64,000 bases of DNA from Paenibacillus agri (GCF_013359945.1 NZ_JABWCS010000215.1:160916-224915); one strand, 5' to 3'; numbered from the stretch's first letter, positions 1 through 8,326 are shown. Numbers and translations are program-made. Notes: a model not told the origin generated them from the sequence alone.

Positions 1-326
1 TGACTCATTTCACTCATGAGCGTGAGGGAACACATGAAGAATTGGAATAAAATCAGCAGCGTAATGATGCTACCTGTAACAATGCCGAATTTATTCTGAA
101 CAGCAGTAATAAGACTCTTTCCTTTTAGCCGGTTAGCAATTCCTGCGAACAGAACCCCGACTCCCAGCCCGATCATGCAGGAGAGCAACATGGAAATCCA
201 GGAATCTTGTTTGGCATAATAGGCAATCATAGTCGGCAGAACTAGAATAGAGTCACCGATAATTCCGAGTATGATCAGAATGGTGAACTGACGCGCTGAT
301 ATTTTTTCCATGGCGTTTGTCTGCAT
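1..326 (-). CDS. Spore germination receptor B subunit, endospore permease (partial)
   Basis: The N-terminal ~108 residues of a GerAB-family permease; the rest lies beyond the left edge. The protein is an APC-like multi-spanning subunit of the germinant receptor in the spore inner membrane. The visible part opens with the family-typical 'ISARQFTILIILGIIGDSIL' and shows three hydrophobic segments. The start at 326 follows a GGAGAAAGG ribosome site; an in-frame ATG at 311 is less well placed. It is the last gene of an A-C-D-B operon and lies 34 bp downstream of the small D-type gene. Family assignment is secure; the germinant cannot be told from sequence. Confidence 0.9.
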   Translation of the reverse strand, partial: MQTNAMEKISARQFTILIILGIIGDSILVLPTMIAYYAKQDSWISMLLSCMIGLGVGVLFAGIANRLKGKSLITAVQNKFGIVTGSIITLLILFQFFMCSLTLMSEMS

Positions 327-359
327 GTGTTTCCTTTCTCCCGTACAGCGCTGGAATAG

Positions 360-560
360 CTACGAGAAGTTGATTTTCACAAGCTGAAGTAGATTGGGGA
401 GCGGGGCGTCCAATACCAGAGCTATATATATTGCCGTTCCTGTAAACAGTAGTACAAGAAATACGACAAGCTCCCACTTCCGTTTTCTATGCAGTAGTCC
501 CGGTATTTCCAGTCCGAGGGCCACCACAGCCAATGCTAGCACCCCAATGACTGAAGCCAT
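360..560 (-). CDS. Small two-TM germination D-type protein
   Basis: A 66-residue protein with two hydrophobic segments (about residues 3-20 and 29-50) separated by a basic stretch, HRKRK. Small two-TM 'D' proteins encoded inside ger operons are known from Bacillus and modulate receptor function. Its place between the C and B genes supports this reading. The preceding gene (gerC-type) ends 16 bp upstream, so translation is probably coupled through one mRNA. The role is inferred from position and topology, not from a catalytic motif. Confidence 0.7.
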   Translation of the reverse strand: MASVIGVLALAVVALGLEIPGLLHRKRKWELVVFLVLLFTGTAIYIALVLDAPLPNLLQLVKINFS

Positions 561-576
561 AGTCTCCCTCCCTTAC

Positions 577-1779
577 TCATGATTCCAGGGTCGTATTGCC
601 GGTTGTTCCGGTTTTGCGTATTAACATTTCGATTTTGTAACGGACTTTGGTCTTAGATAAGAAATCTTCAATCCAGCTTTCTTTGATGGTATCCCAGTAG
701 TGGGGATGGCTCTTGGCAATGACTTCTCCGAAGCCCAAAAAATCGGATTTCATTGTCTTGGAACGATGGACTGCAGCTTCAGCATTGCTGCGGATGATTT
801 CAACAGCCTGATTCTGCAATTGGGTAATGGTATCAGGGTCCATCAAATTAATATCACGACATGATTTTTGATTGATACTTCCTTCGGATCGTATAGATAT
901 CGTCATCTCCGGTATTCCGTCGATAATTTTGGACTCTACTTTCGATTTGGAGGAGGTGACTTCAATTCCTGTGTAGAAAGTTGGGCCACATGGAATTTCA
1001 ATAGAGGTACTCTCCAATTTATTGGTAATGTCGGTATAACCCTTGCTCTCCTGCTGGTTCAACCATCCGATCAACTTATCCCCTTTGAACGCTGCGATAC
1101 CGTTGTACCGAAAACGACTGTGTGGGAGAAATGTTTCAAGGTTGCTTTTTGCTTCGGCCTGTTGCAGATTGCCGATCAGCTTGATTCCGGTCAAAGTCAA
1201 ATCAACACCGTTACTGGATAATCTCTTCATCACGTCATCCATCGTAACAGATACTGTAGGTGCCCAATTCTTCTCCGATGTCTCTAGAGAATGAAGCATG
1301 CTGTAGGTAGGAAGTTTCTCAAGCGGGGTATATAGCTTCAGAATATTCTCCGCCTTTGTTTCACGCGCAACTACCACATTAAAATCCATGCGATGTTCAT
1401 TGTCACGAAGCGCATTATCTACGAAATCGCTGATCCCTCTTTTCGCAAGTTCCTCCCCGATGACATAGAATTGCAGATGTCCCATATACACTTTACGTGG
1501 CGCCTCTGCCGTCAAGAAACGGGCGGCTTCTAGCAATGTTTTACCCCTGCCTTGAAACAAGGTGGTTGGCGGACGATCCCCACCTCTTTTTTGCGCAGAT
1601 ATTTCACTTGGGTTGACCACCTGGAAGGAGACAAGAAATTCATCATCTACCCAGTCAAACCCGATTCCAAGCACAATCAGTAGTTCGTTCAGCTCGCGTC
1701 TGCTCCAGCAGCCGGTCAACGAGAGGAAACAGAGCATAACGATCATTAATTTTATAATGGTGACTTTAAATTTATCCAT
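577..1779 (-). CDS. Ger(x)C family germination lipoprotein
   Basis: A 400-residue GerC-type lipoprotein, the C subunit of a germinant receptor on the outer face of the spore inner membrane. The N-terminus is a lipoprotein signal peptide with lipobox LTGC (Cys24), followed by 'WSRRELNELLIVLGIGFDW', characteristic of the family (Cys-W near a conserved EL...G.D). Length is normal. The start overlaps the end of the upstream A-subunit gene by 8 bp, indicating translational coupling. Confidence 0.93.
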   Translation of the reverse strand: MDKFKVTIIKLMIVMLCFLSLTGCWSRRELNELLIVLGIGFDWVDDEFLVSFQVVNPSEISAQKRGGDRPPTTLFQGRGKTLLEAARFLTAEAPRKVYMGHLQFYVIGEELAKRGISDFVDNALRDNEHRMDFNVVVARETKAENILKLYTPLEKLPTYSMLHSLETSEKNWAPTVSVTMDDVMKRLSSNGVDLTLTGIKLIGNLQQAEAKSNLETFLPHSRFRYNGIAAFKGDKLIGWLNQQESKGYTDITNKLESTSIEIPCGPTFYTGIEVTSSKSKVESKIIDGIPEMTISIRSEGSINQKSCRDINLMDPDTITQLQNQAVEIIRSNAEAAVHRSKTMKSDFLGFGEVIAKSHPHYWDTIKESWIEDFLSKTKVRYKIEMLIRKTGTTGNTTLES

Positions 1780-3340
1780 GTTTACGTAACCTTTCCTTGC
1801 CTCTTCCCACCGTAGTTTCAGAACGTCTGAACATTAGCCACCTTGGCATCCGCAGCAGGGAGTCCTGCATTTCTACTTCCCGGTAGGGGGAAATGGGCGA
1901 CAGGTAGGGCTCTCCAAAGGAACGAAGCGCACAAAGATGGAGCAGTAATACGAAGATGGCCATAAATATACCAAGCAGACCAAAGCTGGCGGCAACAACC
2001 ATGAAAAGAAATCGCAAAATTCGGATCGGAATCGACATGCTGTATGCGGGAATTGTGAATGTGGAGATCGCTGTGACCGCAACGACAATTACCATTGCGG
2101 CGGACACAATCCCGGCTTCTACAGCAGCTTGACCAATGACAAGCGTACCGACCACGGATACCGCTTGTCCGGTGGCCTTGGGCATACGCAGGCCGGCTTC
2201 ACGCAATATCTCGAAGGTCACTTCCATAATAGTTGCTTCGACAAACGCGGGAAAAGGTACGCCCTCACGCTGCGCGGCCAGACTGATTAGTAGGGGAGCC
2301 GGAAGCATGTCACGGTGAAACGTCGTAATGGCTATATAAAGGGACGGGAATAGCAGGGAAATGAAGAAGCCAATGAACCGTAAAAGGCGCAGCAAGCTCG
2401 CATAGACGGACCGCTGGTAATAATCCTCCGGGGATTGAAAGAAGGTGATCATCTGGGTAGGGACAAGCAGCGCATTGGGTGTTCCGTCCACCAGAATGGC
2501 GACTTTCCCTTCCAGTAATTGGGCGGCGACGTTATCTGGAAGCTCCGTATTATAAACGGTGGGAAACAGTGAGTATTTGCCGTCCTCTATCAATTCCTCA
2601 ATATAGCCGCTGTCAAGGATGCTGTCGATCTCAATGGATTGTAAACGTGATCTGGTCATTTCAATGACAGAAGGCTTGGCAACGCCGTTAATGTACATCA
2701 TCGTAACATCGGTTTGTGTCACAGATCCGATAGCGTACGTCTCCAACCAAAGTCGGGGATCTTTGATTTTTCTTCTTACCAATGCAGTATTAGTACGCAG
2801 CGTCTCGTTAAAGCTTTCTCTCGGTCCGCGTATCGATGTCTGATTACTGGACTCCCCGATTTCACGACCCTTCCATTGCCGGATATCGGCACAATAGGCA
2901 AAATCAGAGCCATCCAGCACAATAATGGCCTCACCAGACAGCAAACTTTTATACAAGGAGCCGAATTCTGTCACGGTTTGAATCGAACCTATGCCGATCA
3001 GAAGCTCTCTGGCTAACAAGGCCGGGCCATCGTCATGGTCCTTAGTGGTCTCATTATTAGGTAAGCTAATGCCTCTCATATTTCCGATTAGTACATCTGT
3101 TAGATATTGATTAATGATAGCCGAATCTGACATTCCATCCACATAAATGATCGCCGCCGCTGCTTTTTCCGTATGTTCATAACAAACCATGCGAATAACA
3201 ACGTCATCGCTTTCTCCTAAATCAAGACGGATACGGTCTGTATTGGAATCAATCTCTGTATAGATCGGAATTTTCGCATATTCAGGCATGTCTTGAGACT
3301 CATTTTTGTGATGCATAAAGGCAGACGATTTCCTCTGCAT
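1772..3340 (-). CDS. GerA family spore germination protein (A subunit)
   Basis: A 522-residue A subunit of a nutrient germinant receptor. A long soluble N-terminal domain is followed by a membrane domain of several helices from roughly residue 300, and a basic C-terminal tail. The segment 'RGPRESFNETLRTNTALVRR' is a hallmark of GerA/GerKA/SpoVAF proteins. An in-frame ATG lies at 3367, but a sigma-G-like promoter ends nine bases before it, which would leave almost no leader. The ATG at 3340 follows GGAGAGAAGG with good spacing and is preferred. It is the first gene of the operon. Confidence 0.93.
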   Translation of the reverse strand: MQRKSSAFMHHKNESQDMPEYAKIPIYTEIDSNTDRIRLDLGESDDVVIRMVCYEHTEKAAAAIIYVDGMSDSAIINQYLTDVLIGNMRGISLPNNETTKDHDDGPALLARELLIGIGSIQTVTEFGSLYKSLLSGEAIIVLDGSDFAYCADIRQWKGREIGESSNQTSIRGPRESFNETLRTNTALVRRKIKDPRLWLETYAIGSVTQTDVTMMYINGVAKPSVIEMTRSRLQSIEIDSILDSGYIEELIEDGKYSLFPTVYNTELPDNVAAQLLEGKVAILVDGTPNALLVPTQMITFFQSPEDYYQRSVYASLLRLLRFIGFFISLLFPSLYIAITTFHRDMLPAPLLISLAAQREGVPFPAFVEATIMEVTFEILREAGLRMPKATGQAVSVVGTLVIGQAAVEAGIVSAAMVIVVAVTAISTFTIPAYSMSIPIRILRFLFMVVAASFGLLGIFMAIFVLLLHLCALRSFGEPYLSPISPYREVEMQDSLLRMPRWLMFRRSETTVGRGKERLRKHG

Positions 3341-3375
3341 GAACAGAACCTTCTCTCCGGTGCACATTTCTTTCC

Positions 3376-3405
3376 TATTATGACCAGTGCCAAAAAAGTC
3401 TATGC
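3376..3405 (-). promoter_or_regulatory. Sigma-G-type promoter of the ger operon
   Basis: On the minus strand, GCATA (3405-3401), 18 bp, then CATAATA (3382-3376). This fits the forespore sigma-G pattern known from Bacillus (GHATR-N18-CATWMTA). Germination receptor operons are known sigma-G targets, which agrees with the downstream genes. Confidence 0.7.
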
Positions 3406-3551
3406 ACAGCGGAAAAGAGGCTCCGTAGAACCGTAATCACTCGTTAGTTGTGTATCACCCAGTCTCCGTATTTTGAAAATTGTTTATATAAAGTCCCAAG
3501 TTCAATATACTTTAGGGTGGGGTTTCTAATGTTATGGAGGGAGGACGAAGT

Positions 3552-3803
3552 TTGAAGTACCTTTTAAGAATTCTCGGTATTCTGTTTTCATTAGCGACCA
3601 TTGCACTGGCTCTGTATTTATTAATTAATGATAATAATCGCGCTGATCAAGCCATGCGTACATGGTCGATGGTAACGATGTGTGGTGCGGTGATCTTTAA
3701 TGGGGCACACTTTTATACAAGAAGAAAAGATAACCGGGGATTAATATCGGTGATTGTTGGAATAATAATCTTATTAGTGGTCGTTATCAAATTTCCTTTC
3801 TAA
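3552..3803 (+). CDS. Small three-TM hypothetical membrane protein
   Basis: An 83-residue hydrophobic protein with segments near residues 4-24, 38-55 and 64-81 and a short basic loop (YTRRKDNRG). A TTG start at 3552 is chosen because GGAGGGAGG lies just upstream; the ATG at 3534 sits inside that ribosome site. It is transcribed divergently from the ger operon. I do not recognise a named family. Confidence 0.65.
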   Translation: MKYLLRILGILFSLATIALALYLLINDNNRADQAMRTWSMVTMCGAVIFNGAHFYTRRKDNRGLISVIVGIIILLVVVIKFPF

Positions 3804-4024
3804 ATGGCAAGCAAGCCGAAGAATTTGGACGGGGCAAAGCTCATGTAATATTTGGATAAAATCTTCTCTGAGCGAACCCTTTACCATCCCTGTGTCTGAT
3901 GTGTTATGATTAGAGATAGGATCGTACTGAAAGAAATGAATCTGTTGCCCTTTCTTACAGCCATCTATTTTAAGTTGAATCAGAGCATACATTACCAATG
4001 GGGAAGAGAAAAGGGGATACGCTA

Positions 4025-4333
4025 TTGAAGATTACCATGAAATTCACCAGCAAAGGAAAGGCAGCCATTGAATACTTTAACAACGAGGAACTGCTGGAGA
4101 TCTTTACGAGATATATCAGAACTCTAACTAAAAAGTATGATATTGAAGTAGACATACCTGCGGAGAGCAACACAAACATCGTTGGAGATGGTGTGCTGAC
4201 TGCGTTGGCTAAGAACGTTAACTGTGATGCAGATACCTTCTTTAAAGAGCTGGGTCGAGATGTTAAAGTCCCTTTGAAGAAAAGAATTGGCGTCAAATTA
4301 GACAACGTCTTTAAGACAGAGATTGTTGAATAG
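4025..4333 (+). CDS. Hypothetical protein, charged, 102 aa
   Basis: A soluble, lysine- and glutamate-rich protein beginning MKITMKFTSKGKAAIEYF. The TTG at 4025 follows AAAAGGGG at good spacing; an ATG at 3998 also reads in frame. A rho-independent terminator lies about 30 bp after the stop, so it is probably a single-gene unit. No recognised domain. The 190 bp between it and the preceding gene hold no convincing gene. Confidence 0.6.
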   Translation: MKITMKFTSKGKAAIEYFNNEELLEIFTRYIRTLTKKYDIEVDIPAESNTNIVGDGVLTALAKNVNCDADTFFKELGRDVKVPLKKRIGVKLDNVFKTEIVE

Positions 4334-4366
4334 TATTTCAGTGAGCAATATGATTTAAAAAGAAAC

Positions 4367-4400
4367 CAGGCATTGCCCGAGTGGGGGTGCCTGTTTTTTT
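4367..4400 (+). terminator. Rho-independent terminator
   Basis: CAGGCA (4367-4372) pairs with TGCCTG (4388-4393), with an inner CCC/GGG, and is followed by a run of seven T. It terminates the gene ending at 4333. Confidence 0.85.
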
Positions 4401-4509
4401 TATTTCAGGTCTGCTGAACAACGAATTGTTGTTCTTAAATAACTGTCGGTGGCAGCAGTGACGAAGCTTGAACCCAGATCATACGTGTGCTACTTAAGTA
4501 TCAAAGTGT

Positions 4510-4746
4510 AATTAACGGCATTTTCGTACCTTAAATCTTCTGATGCTAAGGGTTAAGTGGAGATTAAGTGCAATATTGTACCTTAAATTTTCCAAAATAC
4601 CCCGTTCAGCGCGCTTTTCCTGAAAATAAGATACAATAATGCCCTTATTTCCCTCATATGACTATATTCAAGGAAAATAAGGTACAAAAATGCTGTTAGT
4701 TGGAAAGTCGCCCCTCTTTTTCACGGTTAAGACGACTGGTGAAGGG
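4510..4746. repeat. Palindromic interspersed repeat, copy 1
   Basis: A ~235-bp non-coding element built of two inverted-sense and two forward-sense copies of a short unit like AAATAAGGTACAAAAATGC. The outer units (near 4511-4535 and 4672-4700) and the inner units (near 4563-4592 and 4622-4650) are mutually complementary, so the element can fold into one long hairpin. A clearly homologous copy lies at 12401-12634. It fills most of the 440-bp gap between 4333 and the sda gene. Confidence 0.8.
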
Positions 4747-4774
4747 AATATACTGCTTCTAGACTTCAGCGACC

Positions 4775-4954
4775 TTACGATTTGTGTTTACACGTATAAA
4801 GAAGGTTTCTGCGGCTCAGGATATTTTCAATAATATCGATAAATTCTGGAGAGGCCTTGGCTTCGATCGCGAGTTCATAGATATCTACCAATTGTTCATC
4901 GGATAGCATCTCGAGTGATGAAGGACGCGGAATGGGATGAAAATGATAATCCAT
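4775..4954 (-). CDS. sda: Sporulation histidine kinase inhibitor Sda
   Basis: A 59-residue protein whose residues 16-52 (LSDEQLVDIYELAIEAK...SPEFIDIIENILSRR) match the Sda helical hairpin. In Bacillus, Sda binds the dimerisation domain of KinA-type kinases and delays sporulation when replication is disturbed. The ATG at 4954 follows GGAGGA with correct spacing; an in-frame ATG upstream at 5044 lacks a ribosome site. The N-terminus is about 12 residues longer than B. subtilis Sda. No DnaA box was seen upstream. Confidence 0.85.
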   Translation of the reverse strand: MDYHFHPIPRPSSLEMLSDEQLVDIYELAIEAKASPEFIDIIENILSRRNLLYTCKHKS

Positions 4955-5118
4955 AGGATTCCTCCAAAGAGTAGTAAGAATAGGATCTGGATCCCGATAT
5001 AAATGGTACCATTTGGAATTGAATCCGTCTCCTGCCATTCGCACTGCGAATTTATCTTTACTTATTATAGACTTTAAGCGATAATTAACTTTTTGTGTAA
5101 AATATGTATTCGAAGAAA

Positions 5119-5166
5119 CAAAACGACGACCTATCCCTTAAGGAGAACAGAGTCGCCGTTTTTGTT
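5119..5166 (-). terminator. Terminator of the Agr-like operon
   Basis: AAAACGACGAC on the plus strand pairs with GTCGCCGTTTT after about 25 nt, with A/T runs on both sides. It sits directly behind the stop of the LytTR gene on the minus strand and may work in both directions. Confidence 0.75.
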
Positions 5167-5167
5167 T

Positions 5168-5500
5168 TTAATCCCGTGTTTTGTTGCGGTCATACAGATA
5201 CTTTTTGATTCGGGCTTCGTTTGATTCCGAGACGTTAGTGAAATGCTCCCCTTGATTGAAAAAAACGATCTTCCGTTCGGAATCATAACCGTCAATATTG
5301 TTGATGTTCACGACATTGCTGCGATCCAGACGTTCAAAGCCCTTGCTACCGTAAGCGGCGAAAAGATCGGAAAGCGTGGTGGGGAGAACAAATTCGCCTT
5401 CTTTCGTATGGACGAATATCGTATTTTTGTAATTGGAGAAATACAATATTTCTTCCTCCAGGACTTCCTGGGAGGAACCGTCATTTAGCAAGACACGCAT
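5168..5500 (-). CDS. Stand-alone LytTR DNA-binding protein
   Basis: A 110-residue protein that is almost entirely a LytTR DNA-binding domain: an ILYFSNYKN-like strand, then FERLDRSNVVNINNIDGY and the FFNQGEHFTNVS hairpin. AgrA-type regulators normally carry an N-terminal receiver; none is present. It follows the AgrD-like gene by about 20 bp and starts behind GGATGGGG, so it is the last gene of the operon. It probably regulates the operon or remote targets, but activation cannot be by classical phosphorylation of its own receiver. Confidence 0.88.
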   Translation of the reverse strand: MRVLLNDGSSQEVLEEEILYFSNYKNTIFVHTKEGEFVLPTTLSDLFAAYGSKGFERLDRSNVVNINNIDGYDSERKIVFFNQGEHFTNVSESNEARIKKYLYDRNKTRD

Positions 5501-5521
5501 GTTTTCCCCATCCTTGTTCGA

Positions 5522-5641
5522 CTACTTCCGCAGTTCTTTTGGAGCTTCTGGACTGTGTAGTCCAATCTTCAAGACGGATGCAAAAAAACGGGCAGATCCG
5601 GAAAGCGTTGAAGAGGCGAGTTTAGCTGCAGTTTTCTTCAT
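5522..5641 (-). CDS. agrD: AgrD-like autoinducer precursor peptide
   Basis: A 39-residue peptide starting MKKTAAKLASSTLSGSARFF, with an amphipathic N-terminal part and the acidic-proline tail SPEAPKELRK typical of cyclic-lactone precursors (compare PKEL in staphylococcal AgrD). It overlaps the end of agrB by 4 bp and has a near-perfect GGAGGAT ribosome site. No cysteine is present, so a mature ring would have to be a serine lactone (candidates Ser22 or Ser30) or something else. Identification rests on context plus the tail motif. Confidence 0.8.
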   Translation of the reverse strand: MKKTAAKLASSTLSGSARFFASVLKIGLHSPEAPKELRK

Positions 5642-6162
5642 GATTTTATCCTCCTTTTCCAAGGTATTATTGTTAAGGACTGGGCTAAGAAAGCAAGTCC
5701 GATAACAGCAGAGCCAATGAAGAAGTTCATAGAAACCAAGATTATTGAGAATTTTTTTAGCATGGGATACCACTGAGGCTGTATTTGGGCATTTTTGTCC
5801 GGGTTTGGTGCGAACAAAAACATGATTAGCAAGCTTATACTGTTGATGATCCAAACTAGGTTGCTTTCAAGGGTGATCAAATAAGGAGTTAGAGTACATA
5901 GTAAAATCGTGACAATATTGCAGGCTGTTGCCGTTTTAAGATGAAACCCGCCAGAGAGAAATCGTAATGAAGAAAAGCATAGTATAAAGATTATGGATTC
6001 ATTTAAGTTACCCAGTAACCAGCCCAGCATCAAAGTACCGAGAAAAATCACCATAGTATTCAAAATAATATTTAAAGCATATTGCATGACTTCAATAGAG
6101 GATGTTTCTTCTGGATTGGTATGTTTTATCAAACTGGCAATTTTGTAAGCTAATTTATTCAT
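5638..6162 (-). CDS. agrB: AgrB-like accessory gene regulator peptidase
   Basis: A 174-residue membrane cysteine peptidase that cleaves and cyclises the AgrD peptide. It shows the family motif with catalytic His in FLSGGFHLKT and catalytic Cys seven residues later (ATAC). Around five hydrophobic segments fit the family topology. It overlaps the upstream membrane-protein gene by 4 bp (ATGA) and agrD by 4 bp, so the three are translationally coupled. Confidence 0.92.
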   Translation of the reverse strand: MNKLAYKIASLIKHTNPEETSSIEVMQYALNIILNTMVIFLGTLMLGWLLGNLNESIIFILCFSSLRFLSGGFHLKTATACNIVTILLCTLTPYLITLESNLVWIINSISLLIMFLFAPNPDKNAQIQPQWYPMLKKFSIILVSMNFFIGSAVIGLAFLAQSLTIIPWKRRIKS

Positions 6163-6815
6163 ATCGTATCTCCAAAATTCTTTTTTCTTGAGAGATATAA
6201 ATAACCGTATAGAATGATTGCATAGAACAGCGGCATCAAACGAAAGTATGGAGATGAACTATTGAAAAGGTAAAGCATTAGAACGACTACAGTAATAGAG
6301 GGGAACGACAAAGCAAACAGTATCTTTTCACTGTGACTTATATTTATTTTTCCATCGGGTTTATCAGGAACAAAATCAAAACCTTTTCTTCTCTTACCTA
6401 TATAAAAAGCTATAGAAAAAACTAAAAGGGCGGATAAGCATTGTAGGAAATATATTCTTAAGGAATTGGTAGGGATGTGAAGTGTAGTAATGAATGTTCT
6501 ATTCAGGACTAAATAAACAAGGGATTGAATAAGCATATAGGTTTGATAAGCCATACCTGTCATGATTGCGGCATAGAAGATATGAATACGAAATAATTGC
6601 CACAAAAAGCAAAAAACTAATAAGTATTGTACTAAAATATCAATTTCAGCCAAACCATATACAATTCGAATAGTATAAGAGAAAAAGGCCATGATAAAGC
6701 CTGCGAATATAATTTCTTTTACATACAAATCAATTTTAAAAACCTTAAATGCGAAATAGAATAATGTAGAACTCTCTATAACAGAAAAAAACATAAAAAG
6801 CACAAAATCCAACAT
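6159..6815 (-). CDS. Multi-TM protein, AgrC-like sensor without kinase
   Basis: A 218-residue protein with about six to seven transmembrane helices, resembling in length and layout the sensor half of AgrC-type kinases. It ends with a short basic tail (LSRKKNFGDTI), with no dimerisation helix, no H-box and no ATPase domain. First gene of the agr-like operon, behind a TTGTTG-N17-TATACT promoter. It may be a receptor acting with a separate kinase, or a direct partner of the LytTR protein; this is inference from position. Confidence 0.65.
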   Translation of the reverse strand: MLDFVLFMFFSVIESSTLFYFAFKVFKIDLYVKEIIFAGFIMAFFSYTIRIVYGLAEIDILVQYLLVFCFLWQLFRIHIFYAAIMTGMAYQTYMLIQSLVYLVLNRTFITTLHIPTNSLRIYFLQCLSALLVFSIAFYIGKRRKGFDFVPDKPDGKINISHSEKILFALSFPSITVVVLMLYLFNSSSPYFRLMPLFYAIILYGYLYLSRKKNFGDTI

Positions 6816-6862
6816 ACCGACACTCCCGGTGATCAGACTAATAAATCCTTAATCTACCAAAC

Positions 6863-6891
6863 AGTATACAGAATATGCTAAAATACAACAA
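6863..6891 (-). promoter_or_regulatory. Promoter of the Agr-like operon
   Basis: Minus strand TTGTTG (6891-6886), 17 bp, TATACT (6868-6863). Good sigma-A match about 50 bp before the first operon gene. A single half-like LytTR site (ATCGTT) overlaps the -35; a convincing direct-repeat pair was not seen. Confidence 0.65.
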
Positions 6892-6958
6892 CGATAAATG
6901 ACACTTTCCGGCAAAAAATTCTTAAAAATGTATTTGATAGAGACGAGGAGGATTAACA

Positions 6959-7213
6959 TTGAGTTTGTTGCGTAGCATACTGGATTTCTTTATTCCGAGG
7001 GAACGCTTCTTGCTGTACACCACATTCGATCAAATGCAATATCTCAAGGTTAAGAATCATCTGCTTGCTGAAGGTATACCGCATCGTTCCAAGATTGATG
7101 GGGGAAGCGCAGGCTTGAACCAGCGCACTAGGGCCGGAGGACGACCCAATCCTAAATACGAGCTGTATGTCCGGAAGGAAGATGAGCACAGGGCACTGCA
7201 GGGAATACGCTGA
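6959..7213 (+). CDS. Hypothetical protein, DUF2007-like
   Basis: An 84-residue protein with a TTG start behind GAGGAGG. The ending YELYVRKEDEHRAL resembles the small 'putative signal transducing protein' family, but the match is by eye only. The middle carries a basic Gly/Arg-rich loop (NQRTRAGGRPNPK). A strong terminator follows immediately. Confidence 0.6.
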   Translation: MSLLRSILDFFIPRERFLLYTTFDQMQYLKVKNHLLAEGIPHRSKIDGGSAGLNQRTRAGGRPNPKYELYVRKEDEHRALQGIR

Positions 7214-7224
7214 CTTTGATTAAA

Positions 7225-7264
7225 AAAAGCATTCCAACCGATGAACCGGTTCGGAATGCTTTTA
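7225..7264. terminator. Bidirectional terminator
   Basis: AAAAAGCATTCC pairs with GGAATGCTTTT around a 17-nt loop. It serves the plus-strand gene ending at 7213 and the minus-strand thymidine kinase ending at 7268. Confidence 0.9.
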
Positions 7265-7267
7265 TCG

Positions 7268-7843
7268 TTACAAGGGGGGATTCTTGTGGCATCTGCGGCA
7301 CACGGGATAGTATGCTTCATTGCCGCCGATCAGAATCTGCTTGCCGCTGTAGACGGGTTTACCGTTCTCTACGCGGAGGGCCATGGTTGCTTTGCGTTCA
7401 CAGAACCAGCAGATCGTCTTCATCTCCTCGATTTTGTCCGCATAGATCAGCATATATTTACTACCTTCGAAGAGGTTGTTCTGAAAATCATTTTTGAGCC
7501 CGAACGCCATCACCGGAATATCCAGCTCATCGACAATCCGCACAAGCTGCAAAATGCTGTCCTTATTCAAAAACTGGCATTCGTCAATCAATACACAGTG
7601 GGGCTTGGGCAGATTTCTGCTGACAATCCCGAAGATATCGGTGTTATCATCAATCGGAATGGCTTGTTTACGAAGTCCGATGCGTGAGGTGATATAGCCC
7701 ACTTCGTCCCGGTCATCAATGGAGGGCGTAAACATCAGCACCGATTTTCCCTGCTCCTCGTAGTTATGTGCGACTTTCAATATCTCTATGGATTTTCCAC
7801 TGTTCATTGCCCCGTATCTAAAAAACAACTGTGCCACGTCCAT
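7268..7843 (-). CDS. tdk: Thymidine kinase
   Basis: A 191-residue type II thymidine kinase that phosphorylates thymidine with ATP in the salvage pathway. Walker A is GAMNSGKS (residues 11-18), the catalytic base Glu88 lies in LIDECQF, and the structural zinc is held by two CxxC pairs (Cys145/148 and Cys182/185). Length is normal for the bacterial family. Start ATG at 7843 is close to its ribosome site AAAGGA; a GTG two codons later is possible. Confidence 0.97.
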   Translation of the reverse strand: MDVAQLFFRYGAMNSGKSIEILKVAHNYEEQGKSVLMFTPSIDDRDEVGYITSRIGLRKQAIPIDDNTDIFGIVSRNLPKPHCVLIDECQFLNKDSILQLVRIVDELDIPVMAFGLKNDFQNNLFEGSKYMLIYADKIEEMKTICWFCERKATMALRVENGKPVYSGKQILIGGNEAYYPVCRRCHKNPPL

Positions 7844-8076
7844 CTATCCTTTCGTTGGTACCCGCTTGATTATGATCCCGAAAATTGCGACCTTAACAGA
7901 GTATCATATTCAGCCCCGGAGAAGCCAGTGTCAATAATGCGTTCTACAGTCTTCTTGCGCTCAGGTTGTCGTAAAGATCATTCTGACAGGATATGCTATA
8001 ATTAATTCTATTGCTGTGAAACATGAGTTCGTATATCAGGCACGGATTCTAGCGTGTGAAGAAGGGAGGGAATGGC

Positions 8077-8286
8077 ATGGCTGAGCAATACGATGACTAC
8101 AAGGAACGGATAGCGGCACTCGAAGCGAGCGGGGATTTATCCGAGGCGGCTAAGCGTCTTTTGGAAGAGATGCTAGGTGATCTGGTCGAGAGTAATCGTA
8201 GTAACAAGGCATTGAGACGGGTGATTTTGAAAACAGGCCAGTCATCCACGATGTCTACCCGCTTGCGGGAAGCATTGTATGAATAA
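8077..8286 (+). CDS. Hypothetical protein, helical, 69 aa
   Basis: A small, acidic, probably all-helical protein (MAEQYDDYKERIAALEASGD). The ATG at 8077 lies behind GAAGGGAGGG; an in-frame GTG occurs at 8056. It stands about 40 bp before the ABC exporter pair and may share their transcript. No family recognised. Confidence 0.65.
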   Translation: MAEQYDDYKERIAALEASGDLSEAAKRLLEEMLGDLVESNRSNKALRRVILKTGQSSTMSTRLREALYE

Positions 8287-8326
8287 GCAGAATAACGGGT
8301 AATGGAATATTACGGAGGAAATGCTT

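Noticed and set aside
3774..3998. Minus-strand 74-aa ORF between two small plus-strand genes
   Set aside because: No good ribosome site, overlaps the end of a better-supported membrane-protein gene, and no recognisable family.
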